NCBI RefSeq assembly: GCF_022539505.1
Contig: NC_061514.1
Span: forward strand, 335,031,090-335,095,089
DNA: 64,000 nucleotides
Source: Lolium rigidum
Taxonomy: Eukaryota; Streptophyta; Magnoliopsida; Poales; Poaceae
Reading direction: 5' to 3'
The translations under genes were made by a program, and so were the position numbers. Within the stretch, counting starts at the first letter, position 1. Each line of letters starts with the position of its first letter. Below are positions 21,121 to 30,963 of this stretch, piece after piece. The notes beneath the pieces were generated by a model. It worked only from the letters and a program-made list of their open reading frames with translations. It ran no database searches and had not been told where the DNA came from.

Positions 21121-21245
21121 CTACTCGGTGCTTTTGGTGTCACTGGCCCCAACACTGATGTTGTTATCTTGTGCTTCTTCAGTTTCACCTTGCTCAGGGA
21201 GGAAACCGGCGCTGATCCAGTGATCCATCTGCTCAGTACATCTGG
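21121..21245 (-). other. Possible last coding exon or UTR exon, weak
   Basis: On minus, a frame reading 'CTEQMDHWISAGFLPEQGE' then 'TEEAQDNNISVGASDTKSTE' ends in TAG (21121-21123) and is preceded by a possible acceptor (TTGCCAG). Composition looks coding-like (acidic C-terminus). It could be an alternative 3' exon of the F-box gene upstream on this strand, or a fragment of a lost gene. No start or donor ties it to either. Confidence 0.25.
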
Positions 21246-21369
21246 CAAGGATGACTGTCTTTTGTGGACATTATGGGGAAAAGGTAATATGAACTTGACA
21301 TATATGTAATGGAAAGACACAAGGACAAGCACAGAACTCAAGCTAGAAGAGAAATCCCGAGTTCAGACT

Positions 21370-21640
21370 ATGCACTGAAAGATTCATCCTTCCAATCCGC
21401 ACCAGCAGCGTTCCCATAATCGGCACCAGCAACCCGGCAAGAATAGATGGCCCCCCATATGCAGATTAAACCCTGCAAAAGGATCTGATGAGAAACCATT
21501 CTTCTCAGATGAAATATAGACATTTACTTTCAGAGACTCGTGATATGCAAGAAGTTGAGCATGCAGCCCGGTGGAAATGCTTTGATCAGATGCGGAAACT
21601 TGCCCCGATATTATTTCCAAAGTTCTGATAATTGCGGTTC
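21370..21640 (-). other. Putative 3' UTR exon region of the F-box gene
   Basis: Downstream (minus) of the F-box stop codon, the donor GAAGTG|GTAAGC at 23964 suggests an intron in the 3' UTR. The stretch 21640-21370 has an acceptor-like TCCTTTTGCAG (about 21474) and less AT-rich composition than its surroundings. It may be the spliced 3' UTR; transcript data are absent, so this is inference. Confidence 0.3.
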
Positions 21641-21797
21641 AAAAACAATTACTATGAATAAGTGAAACCTCAATGCATAAATGTTAAGTCACCAGTCAAA
21701 ACTATTTGAAACAAAATTAGACGTGGCCATTGCGAATCTGGTGATGGCAATCCAACAAATGTTGCCTAATTTTACAGCATGAAGGAGCAACACTATG

Positions 21798-24118
21798 ATC
21801 CAACTCCTAACAGCACACTAAAATTGGATCAGCCTTTTGAGAAAAATCAAGGGAAAGACTGCCTACAAATCTGTTAACTAGACCCTAGAATGTGTGGGAA
21901 CTTCGAGCCCATTTTTATATTCAAACATTAGACAACTATGATCATTTTGTTGGAAAAAATGACAACTCTTTCCCTGCAACAATAAAAAGGGCAGTTCCCC
22001 AACTCTAGGTACCAAAACAAAAATTATCATGCTCTCTCAGCTGGACTGAGAGTCTTACCAACCAAAAACGTAGCATTCAATGGGAATCTCTAAAACATCA
22101 TGTACACAATAAAATGCAACCATGCTTAACACTAGATGGTATGAAGTGTCAGTTTTGATAAGAGGTTTGTTTGCTGCTATAATGTCATGATACCTGGTCT
22201 TTATACAATCTAACCTTACTACGAAAATGCTAATGCAATAAACAGGGAATGATGCAAAGTATCTAGAGCAAGCAAAGGGGTTAGCTATCATTTCAAATCT
22301 ACATGATACATAACTCAAGAAAACTAGCCACTATATGCCAAGTGCAGCTAAATAGATGGAAACTGTTAAGAGGTAACTACAAATAGAACTAAACATAGGT
22401 CGTAAGATACAAGTTTACTAAATAGACAATATATATCCAAGTCCAACTTAATGGAGCATTTCAGTAGTCATGTTATGCTGCTTTGACTTTTTATTTGTTT
22501 GATAGTCTCAAATGATAGCATGCATATTCACAAGATGAGAAACAAATACTCCTTGCTTTTTTTGAGCTAAAACAGCTTTGCAATTGCACACATAAATTAG
22601 ACATTAGAACATCATACGAGCACCAACAATGCGCATGAGGATTAAATGGGCTCAGTTCAATTTAACTCTGCAACAATGAGCATTGTTAATTCAAATATGA
22701 TAAGTAGAATGACAAAGCACAATGCCATACCATCAAACTAATAATGGCATCATTGGCATGCACTAGACATGCAAACCGAAGACTAAGAGCAAGCTTACCA
22801 TTTCAAATAGTTCGTGCAGACAAGGATGGTGGGAAATCGGCATAGAGGTCAGGAAGCATAATGGTATGCCTAATCCCACAAAACCGCTTAAGCTCCAAGG
22901 TATGGAGATTCACTGTAAAACAGTCCAAGTCTGGCCTTTCAGGCTTAGGGATCCAACTCTTAACAACACACTAGAATTGGATCAGCCTCTTTGAAAAAAT
23001 CAAGGGAAAGACTGCCTACAAATCTGTTCCCCAGTGTGGGAACTTCGGGAACGCCCATTTTAAAATTCGAACATTAGACAACTACGATAATTTTTCTGCA
23101 AAAATGCACATCTATTTCCCTGCAATATATACATATAAAAAGAACTTACCTAACTCACTGTCCAGAACAAAAAAAAATAACATGCTCTCAGCTCTCTTAG
23201 CTGAATTGAAAGTCTTACCAACTAAAATGTAGCATACAATGGGAATATCTAAGAGATCATGCACACAACAAAGCGCAACCATACTGAACAATAGATGGCA
23301 TAAAGTGTCAGTTTCGATAAAAGGTTTGTTTGCTGCTATAAATCTATAATGTTATGATAAAAGGTTTTCGTATGATACCTGGTCTTTATACAATCTAACC
23401 TTACTACCAAGATACTAATGCAATAAATTAGGAAAGGTGAGAAGTATCTAGTGCAAGCAAAGGGGTTAGATATCATTTGAACTGTACAGGATAAATAACA
23501 CAAGAAAAGTAGCCACTACATGACAAGTGCAGTTAATTAGAACATCGTAGATGGGAACTGTTAAAAAGTAACCACAAAAGGAACTAAACATGGGTTGTAA
23601 TGTACAAGACATGTATAACTAAATAGCCAACATATGCCCAAGTCCAATGTAATAGAGCACTTCAGTAGATCATGGGATGCTGCTTTGACTTTTTATTTGT
23701 ATGATAGTCCAAAAACAATGGCATCCATATTGATAAGATGGGAAAACAATACTTTTCGGTTTTGTTTTGTTAAACTGCTTTGCAATTGACACATAAATTA
23801 GTCACTAGAACATCATACAAGCACCAACAATGCGCTACGAGGATTGAATGGGATCAGTTTAATTTAATTCCAACAACAGTGAGTATGCACAATACCATAC
23901 CAACGAACTAATACTGACATCATTTGCATGCACAAGACACAAATTAAAGAGTAAGAGCAAGCTTACCACTTCAAATAGTTGGTAGCGACAAGGATGGTGG
24001 GAAACCAGCATAGAGTTCAGGAAGTAGAATGGTATGCCTAATCCCACAAAACCACTCAAGCTCCAAGGTACGGAGATTCACTGTGAAACAATCCAAGTCA
24101 GGCCTTTCAGGCTTAGGG
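21798..24118. repeat. Tandem duplication of ~1.15 kb including the F-box gene's last coding segment
   Basis: 21798-22947 and 22948-24118 are direct copies in the same orientation. Matches include 'ATCAAGGGAAAGACTGCCTA' (21849 and 22999), 'CCTGGTCTTTATACAATCTA' (22193 and 23379), 'GCTGCTTTGACTTTTTATTT' (22478 and 23680), 'AGAACATCATACGAGCACCA' against 'AGAACATCATACAAGCACCA' (22606 and 23808), and the coding end 'AAGGATGGTGGGAAA' (22824 and 23992). The offset grows from 1150 to about 1178 through small indels. One copy end falls inside coding sequence at 'GGCTTAGGGAT', so the duplication breakpoint cut through the terminal exon. Confidence 0.93.
22803..22952 (-). pseudogene. Duplicated terminal coding segment of the F-box gene
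   Basis: Within the duplicated unit, minus-strand sequence still reads open for about 49 codons: 'IPKPERPDLDCFTVNLHTLE', then 'LKRFCGIRHTIMLPDLYADF', then 'PPSLSARTI', and stops at the same place as the parent gene (TGA at 22803-22805). The parent reads 'LRTLELEWFCGIRHTILLPE' at the equivalent position. Frame and stop are kept despite about 10 amino-acid changes. No clear splice acceptor lies at its left border (sequence GTTGTTAAGAGTTG precedes 'GATCCC'), so it is probably untranslated intron or UTR sequence. Confidence 0.7.
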
Positions 24119-25176
24119 ATAGAGTAGAAGCCTTCTGGAATCACTTGAAGGAGCAAATATCCCCCAGCTACACCCACGGCTTTATACTGAGAACCTAATG
24201 GCAGAGATATTGTCGCATCTGATTGCCACTGATTTGGACTGTCCCCGTCGTTTCGCAACACAGCATACCGGAGGACATGGGGAAATTCAGATTCATCATC
24301 AGGGAGAGTGAACATCCCAAGCCTTCCTTCTTCTGCCTCCACAAAGACAATCCGACGTGTTCGGGGGCCAGGCGGGAGCTCAATGGAGGAGAACTCCATA
24401 CTGTGAGTGTCCAACATGAGCATCTTGTTCATCTCTGGCATCGGCCAACAGAAGCATCCGCGCACGCAGTAGCGGTAACATAGCTGACAATAAACCGATC
24501 CTGCGATCAAGGCGCCCCAGCTGGCATACGTGATGGCCTGCCATTGTCCGACACCAGAAGAGAAGACGAAGAGCACAAGCTTGGCTCTGCACTCCACCAA
24601 GCACATGACCACGAAGGAGGCGTACTCCTCATCATCCTCGCCGGAAGGAGACAGGAAGCGTTCGACATCCAGGATGTCCGGTTGGTCGACCAGAGCAGTC
24701 AGGTCGCCGGGGATCGGAGGTAGCAGAACGTAGCGCCTGTGCAGCGGGTCGCAGACGGCGAAGTCCATGTCCAAGAACCGGGGGTCGTAGTCGTTGGCAG
24801 CGACGGTGCTTCCCTCCGGGACGCCGGCCATGAGGGCGCGGCCGTCACGGAAGTCGTGCCGCTGCCAGCGCTCGCGAGAGGGGAGGAAGGAGCAAGAGAA
24901 GTCGGCGTTCGCCAGGGTGCGGGCGGCCGCGGCGGAGGGGTGGGGCGGTTGGGCCGGGAGAAAGGAGGCGGTGGAGATGATGCCCAGGAGAGGTGGCGGG
25001 TGGAGACGGCGGAAGCGGCGGAGGAACGAGTGGTCGGTGATGACGCTGCGGAAGGAGGAGCAGGCCACGGCGGCGCGGGCGAGGTCGGCCGCCGTGGGGA
25101 GGCGGAGGAAGATTTCCTCGAGGATCTCGTCCGGGAGGGCCTGCTGCGTCGCCGTCGCCGTCGCCATCGGAGCCAA
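23971..25176 (-). CDS. F-box protein (grass type), 401 residues
   Basis: A single open frame from the ATG at 25176 to the TGA at 23971. Residues about 14-57 form an F-box ('LPDEILEEIFLRLPTAADLA', 'CSSFRSVITDHSFLRRFRRL'). The remainder has the layout of the large grass family of F-box proteins with a beta-propeller-like C-terminus ('CDPLHRRYVLLPPIP', 'VFVEAEEGRLGMF', 'ELEWFCGIRH'). In this family the F-box binds SKP1 in SCF ubiquitin ligases and the C-terminal part selects the substrate, which is unknown here. The ATG is the first in frame; a second Met is at position 4. A donor site GTAAGC follows the stop by a few bases, indicating a 3' UTR intron. GC content is high at the 5' end, as usual in grass genes. 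The last coding part is tandemly duplicated downstream. Confidence 0.88.
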   Translation of the reverse strand: MAPMATATATQQALPDEILEEIFLRLPTAADLARAAVACSSFRSVITDHSFLRRFRRLHPPPLLGIISTASFLPAQPPHPSAAAARTLANADFSCSFLPSRERWQRHDFRDGRALMAGVPEGSTVAANDYDPRFLDMDFAVCDPLHRRYVLLPPIPGDLTALVDQPDILDVERFLSPSGEDDEEYASFVVMCLVECRAKLVLFVFSSGVGQWQAITYASWGALIAGSVYCQLCYRYCVRGCFCWPMPEMNKMLMLDTHSMEFSSIELPPGPRTRRIVFVEAEEGRLGMFTLPDDESEFPHVLRYAVLRNDGDSPNQWQSDATISLPLGSQYKAVGVAGGYLLLQVIPEGFYSIPKPERPDLDCFTVNLRTLELEWFCGIRHTILLPELYAGFPPSLSLPTI

Positions 25177-25330
25177 GGATTGGGGAAAGAGGTGATTTTG
25201 GGGGCGGATTGGAGAATGGAGATCTCTGCACAGTGCAGCAGACCACCTGTACCAAAAAACGCCGAAGTCCAGGAGCCCTTTATTTTAAAATTTAGAAAAC
25301 CATATTTACACCAAAAACCTTAAATGTAGC
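25177..25330 (-). promoter_or_regulatory. 5' UTR and proximal promoter of the F-box gene
   Basis: GC-rich leader up to about 25215, then mixed sequence. No TATA element could be placed with confidence. The gene starts divergently from the uS9m gene about 1.8 kb away. Confidence 0.4.
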
Positions 25331-25955
25331 ATGGGCTACATGTAGCCCGGTTTTCTTTTTATTTTTTCAAACTTTAAAACTTTTAATTTTATAAAGTTTC
25401 AGAAAATTTTGAAAAAAATATGTAGACGTAGAGAATGTTGTAATCTATCAGCGAATGAATTTTTAGATTAAAATACATTATATTTTGCTATCAGTAAAAA
25501 AATTCGTAAAATGACAAAATCTTAGTGATGTTCACTAATGTTCATCAATGCTGAAATCAAGATTTATTATTTTTACTGAGCCTAAAATACAACATATTTC
25601 ATTCTGAAAAGTGCAACTCTCAGAAATCATTAGTACTTGTATGTTTCTCTAGAAAAGTGCAACTCATACTAAAACTCGATTATTTCTAGGGACCATTCTC
25701 GTAAAGTAAACTCATTTCAAGGTTCCAAAAAGGTAATCTCATTTTAAAAACAACTTACTAACTGCACATTTTTTAGAGACAGTGCAAATTATACCGAAAA
25801 CTAGTGTTTTTTTTAACAAGGGCTGAGTCTGAAAGGACCCATAAGCTTCATTCTAGTAGGTGGGTACATATTATAGAGAAAAACCTAATATAACTTGAAA
25901 TTACAACAAAGTCCTCCCTTTTTCTAAAAAGGACCCTAACAGAAAACTTGAAAAT
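25331..25955. other. AT-rich spacer with a 16-bp palindrome (MITE-like)
   Basis: A perfect palindrome GGGCTACATGTAGCCC lies at 25333-25348. It is followed by a T-rich and A-rich tract typical of small non-autonomous elements ('TTTTGAAAAAAATATGTAGA'). No matching opposite end was identified and no gene is present. Confidence 0.4.
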
Positions 25956-26700
25956 TTATCGGAGTCCTTCTCCACCATCGCTACTAGACCTCGATGCTAC
26001 GGACGTCGACCATGCTGCCGGGGACGAGACCACTTGAGGCAGGATCAACGATGAGCGCCGCGCTGAGGTTGAGGAAGATCCTCCGCTCTGGCTCGCTTGC
26101 CTGGAGGAAGTGGAACCGCTGGACCAGCAAGCTCCCGCGGGGGCGAAGTGGCCCCTTTGGCCAACTGGAGTAACGGTGCCACCAAGTCGTTGTTGTTTCT
26201 CTCCGCCGAGAGAAGCTTTGAGGATGACCCCATGAGCTCTAGATTTTGTCGTCGCCGATCTCTGGCTGCCACCATCGCGGCCAGATTTGACGAGATCGGG
26301 TCGAAGTCGAGCTCCACCGAGCCTATTGATAGGAGGCGCAAAAGAGAACTCGCCCACTACTTTTGTCTCCGACCGTCGGAGCACCACATAGAAAGGAGCT
26401 ACCGCCGCTGACCGGCTCAAGTTACTCGTGAGCTGCCACTCAAAACTCCGGATATACGACATGGCGCTAGTCCGACATACAACCATACAACGTACTATTG
26501 TAAACCCTAAACTACATTGTACATGGCCTGACCTCCTGTCTCGTCGCCTCCGGCCGACAGAGCCACTGGAGAGGCCTTGGCGACTCTCAACTTAGTGTAA
26601 AGAGGGGGAGGGAGGGGAAGCACCCACTAGCTGAAAAGAGTGAAGGTTCCATTCCTCGAAAACTAGTTGTAGTGAATTTTTAAAAATGCTCTTTTCTCAA
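25956..26700. other. Repetitive-looking GC-rich segment, no supported gene
   Basis: A minus-strand open frame of 176 codons (25956-26486) exists but is Ser/Arg-rich and low in structure, has no recognisable domain, and its codons do not look selected. The sequence reads like a piece of retroelement-associated DNA. Treated as non-coding. Confidence 0.4.
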
Positions 26701-26917
26701 ACAAATATGCGCAGCCTTCAACTCATGAGTCAATGTTGAACGGACTTGCACGAACCAGGAATCCGCCTACAGGAGCAAGACACGGAACATGCCAAGTACG
26801 CGTCTGCACTAAACTCAGGCACGAGAATACGCTTTCACCTATGCATTACGCAGTCACTGAAAATCCGCTCTCGCTGAAGAATCGGGTAGAAGGAAACTAA
26901 AAACAATCATGCCGCTA

Positions 26918-26925
26918 AAACCCTA
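26918..26925 (+). promoter_or_regulatory. Telo-box (AAACCCTA) before the uS9m start
   Basis: AAACCCTA lies 46 bases upstream of the uS9m ATG, inside 'GCTAAAACCCTAGCCCTG'. Telo-boxes near the transcription start are typical of plant genes for ribosomal proteins and other translation components. The position supports the assigned gene start. Function here is by analogy. Confidence 0.6.
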
Positions 26926-26970
26926 GCCCTGCACTGCACGAATGGTCGCCGCCCCCTTCCGCGCATCACC

Positions 26971-29647
26971 ATGCTGCTCCGCCGCCTCCTCCACCCGTCC
27001 CACCACCTCCGCCGCGGCCTCCAGACCCTAACCACGACCACCAACGCCGCCGCCCCCTCTCCCTCCTCCGCCCCTCTCCCATTCCGCCGTCTCCCCGCCC
27101 GCTTCCTCTCCCCGCGGTTCCTCTCCACCTCCGGCGGCGGCGACGACGACACCAGAAACCCGTGGGCCTTCACGGCGGAGTCCGGCGATCCGGACCCCTT
27201 CGCCGATGTGGATCCCGTCGCCGCAGCTCCCGGCGAAGCGCCAGTAGGGTCGAGCGCTGCTGCCGAGGACACGTGGGCCAAGGACTTCGGCGCGGAGGAC
27301 GGCGAGAAGGGCGGCGACGTGTTCGAGGAGATCTTCAAGGACGCGGCCGCAGCAGCGCCGGCCGCCAGAAATGCGGCCCCGGCCGAGGATGTCGAGCCGT
27401 GGACGATCGATTTGGAGGATGAGAAGGACGATCCGTTCGCCGCGGCTGTGATGGATGACGAGGTTGCCGGGATCGGAGGCGAGGCTGCTGAGATCGAGGA
27501 GCTTGTTGCTGGGGGAGACGAAGATGCGGAGCGTCAGCGGGAGGAGAGCAAGGCGAGGGAGCAGCAGCTCATGGAGACCCTCAAAGGTGATTTAGAAATG
27601 CATAAATGTATATGTGCAGTTTAATTCCTCAGTAGTCTAGTGGTAGCTGAATTGGAGTTGATATGTAGCTGATGTAGCACCAAAGTTTAAGCTATAGGAT
27701 TGTTTCCCTGATCATACTACTCCGTAGTTTAAGCTGCTGGAGTCGGTGCAGTAACTGGAAACTGCATATACCATTTAGGTCATGTTTGCTAGTCTAGAGA
27801 TGAGCCTGTGGGGTTTGTAGACTTGATCGAGAGCTTGCGAGCCCTGATCATTTGTGTCTGGTTCAGGATGCCATTCATCTTAGTGCAGCTTAAGGTTATC
27901 TTGTGATCAATTTTGCATGCAAGTGTTGGTCTCCAGTAGTGTTTGCCTTAGATGAGACCATTCATCCATGTTGTGAACTTACTAATACGGTAAGATGATA
28001 CAGAAATGGCCAAAATGGACAGATAGTATATTTAGCACGTCTGAAAACTGCGTAATACGTGAAGACAGTATAGAAGTGGCCAATCATGAACTCATGATTT
28101 ATGATCTCTGGTGTACCTCTTCATGAGCGATTAGAGCATTTAGTATGACCTTAGCTGTTGCCTGTTATGATTCACAAATTTTATTCTGATTTGAGTAAAA
28201 CTACGTGGGGATCGACAATGCATAATGTTGTAAGTAACAGAGATAAGTACCTTTTCCCCTTGTTCCAGGTCCGGATCGTGCATTTGGGGATCTCGTTTCC
28301 GCCTCTGGGATTACGGAGGATATGATTGACAGTTTGATCCTCTTGAAGGATGCCAGAGGGGTACCTGGATTGCCTCCCCTAAGCGAAATACAAGATAGAG
28401 CTATCCAGAAAATGAACGCGACTTCAAGCAGAGCTGAAGTAGAACGCCAACTGCAAGAGGAGATAGCTAAGGCACGTGTAAGACAAGTTGATGAGCAAGG
28501 AAGGGCTTATGGAACAGGTAAAAGGAAGTGCAGCATTGCTCGTGTTTGGATTCAGCCTGGTGATGGCAAGTTCGTTGTCAATGAGAAGCAGTTCGATGCT
28601 TACTTCCCGATTTTGGACCACCGAGCTGATCTTCTACGACCATTTACCGTGACCAAGACGTTGGGGCTTTGGGATGTTACTTGTACTGTGAAAGGTGGTG
28701 GTGTCTCAGGTCAGTAATACAAGTTCAGTAAATGATTTCTTAATGGGCTAGGTATATGAACTGTCATGTCAATATGAAATGGCGTTTTAGAATCACAGTA
28801 GGAGTAAGTATGCTATATTTTATGAAGACATGCTCAGCACAGGGTAGCATCTGCTGACCTGCACGTATTAATCCATGAGTTCTATGTACTAAAATGGGTC
28901 ATAAACTCCTGAATGAACTATATGAGCTATGCATGCATGCACAAATTGCATGTTCACATGACACAATTATATGCTGTGAAGGTGGCATGCATTCAACAGT
29001 TTAAAATGATATATCATATATGTCTTTCAGTCATGGTAGGGTTTCAGGATGAGAAAAATTCTTTCTCTACAATTATTATGAAGCTGACAGCTTAATTATG
29101 TAGTTTACATGTTTCCCTATATTGTTTCTAAAAGGATCCTAGAAGCTGAAATATGCTTGGAAGTCTTTGTAGGATCAAACTTTAACAATTCAACTCCAGT
29201 GCTGGATTCCTTGCACCTTTAATTGTACTTTACACAGTACAACTTCTCTATCCATTGCGTATGTTGGTTTGCTGTTATGAACACTATACATGGTTAATTG
29301 ATCACACCTCATCCATTTTATAAGGCACTCTTCCATAGTTAGTTTCTTTTCCCCAAATGCAGGGCAAGTTGGAGCTGTGCGTCTAGGGATCAGCAGGGCT
29401 TTGCAGAATTGGGAGCCAGGACTGCGTCCATATCTCAAATCAGGTAAAAGCAAAATTGGAAATCACGACTGCATCCATCCTAATAGCGAATTTAGTTGCC
29501 TGCTGTTTTTTCCCATTTCAAAAGTTACTGATTTCATCATTGTTGCTCCAAACAGCTGGATATTTAACCAGAGATTCGCGCGTGGTTGAAAGGAAGAAGC
29601 CCGGAAAGGCGAAGGCAAGAAAGAGCTTCCAATGGGTCAAGCGGTAA
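26971..29647 (+). CDS. RPS9M: Mitochondrial small-subunit ribosomal protein uS9 (409 residues, 4 exons)
   Basis: Exons 26971-27586, 28269-28709, 29363-29443 and 29556-29647 join in frame with GT/AG borders at every intron and give 409 residues. The N-terminus '[20 protein letters not shown]' is Arg-rich without acidic residues, like a mitochondrial presequence. Residues about 50-200 are an acidic, Ala-rich extension as in plant mitochondrial S9. The uS9 domain runs from about residue 285 ('[18 protein letters not shown]') through '[20 protein letters not shown]' to the basic C-terminus '[11 protein letters not shown]'. In bacteria and mitochondria this tail reaches the P-site tRNA. The protein is part of the mitoribosome small subunit. 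A telo-box precedes the start. The chloroplast S9 is an alternative, but the presequence and long acidic extension favour mitochondria. Confidence 0.93.
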
Positions 29648-30480
29648 CAGGCAAGTTCTGCCGCTCTTTTGTTGCTGAATTGTCAAGCTAAGACGAGATC
29701 TGACGCCGTTCCCGTAATGCTTCAGGTCAATGTGCAAAATTACCGTGCCTCTGGTGGCAGGTCCTCTCCTATTTGTTGTGGATTCTCTAGTCATCAGAGA
29801 TCTTGTATTTGCACTGGATGTGCTGTCATTTCGGCGGAAGGCCCTCCGGAGCTTTGTACTTGGATATTGCAGTTTGTGTCGATCATCGAGTTCCTGAGAC
29901 ACCAGCTACTCCGAATTTTTTGTATGTTGATACAGCAAACAGATCCAGAAAAATACAATTTGACTAAAATCTAGATGCAGAAGAGCTGCTGCCGGCCAAT
30001 AAAACAGAGCAGGGCCTTGGATGGATGTCAAATTGTCAATGTTCAGCTCACATTGTTTTCTCCCCTTTCAGTTTCGTAGGCTTGCACGGCTGTATGTCAA
30101 CTGACTCGACCCATTTTATGATATTAGTTGAACACTGTATCGAGTGTGCAGATGGAAGATTTGTTTGTGACTGGTATTTCAATTTTCCGCTTCTACTTAC
30201 CATAAGCTACTCAAACTCCTACTTCAGTTTACCACAATATATGAATTTGGCGAAGAATCTTTATTTTTTTTCATACAATTTTATTATGGAATGATATATA
30301 GGAATTTTTGCAAGCATTCCTTCGAAATATTCTATCTACTCAAATCTCCTGTGAAGGTTTTTTGTATGTGGTTTAATCAAACAAACTAGGTGCAAACGTA
30401 ATCACTAAGATTCGAGTAGACATGGTGTTGTAATCAATCACGTTTTTGTTGCCTGACTACATTGTTGTAATCCGCTAGTC
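29648..30480. other. uS9m 3' UTR and intergenic spacer
   Basis: Sequence after the uS9m stop includes a likely 3' UTR to about 29970 ('AATACAATTTGACTAAA'). The rest is ordinary AT-rich intergenic DNA without repeats or reading frames of note. Confidence 0.5.
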
Positions 30481-30963
30481 GAAGATACCTGAAACTCAGA
30501 CAGTCAAACACCCAAACACAGGCATCCGGAATTCCGGATTCACACTTGGGCCGAAATTTGTGTTGAGATCCTGCGTCCAAACGTCGTGTTCCCGTCGGAG
30601 ATACCTGAAACGCGTCCGGCCAGCCACCGGAACGGGAGCCGGCCGCCGCTGTCCTCAACGCAGTTCCCGGCCGGTTCCCACCACCAGCCAGCCACCGGAA
30701 CAGTGACACAGGAGTACAAGCCACAAAAACAGCAACGTGTGGTTCGGTGCTCCGCCCGGTTTCCCACCGTCTCCACGGCTCCACGTCTATTTCAATCCCG
30801 CCTCTCCCCGCGCCGTCCCAGTCCCAGTCGTCGCGCTCCCCAACACCAGTACCAGCAGCTCCCAACCACCCGGAGCCGCGAGCGCCACCGCATTAAACTC
30901 CTCCTCCCGCCCGCGCAACCGAGCTAGGGTTCTCCGCCCGCCCGAGATCCCCGCCCCCGGGCG
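30481..30963 (+). promoter_or_regulatory. Promoter/5' UTR of the rolling-stone-like gene
   Basis: GC-rich, C-rich leader with 'GAGCTAGGGTTCTCCGCCCG' just before the ATG, typical of grass 5' UTRs. Overlapping open frames (e.g. 30586-30927) are compositional. No TATA element could be assigned. Confidence 0.45.

Noticed and set aside
24739..25323. 194-codon plus-strand frame over the F-box gene
   Set aside because: Shadow of the F-box coding strand; Gly/Glu/Arg-rich without domain.
25956..26486. 176-codon minus-strand frame between the F-box and uS9m genes
   Set aside because: Ser/Arg-rich, no domain, no splice or promoter signals, and surroundings look repetitive.
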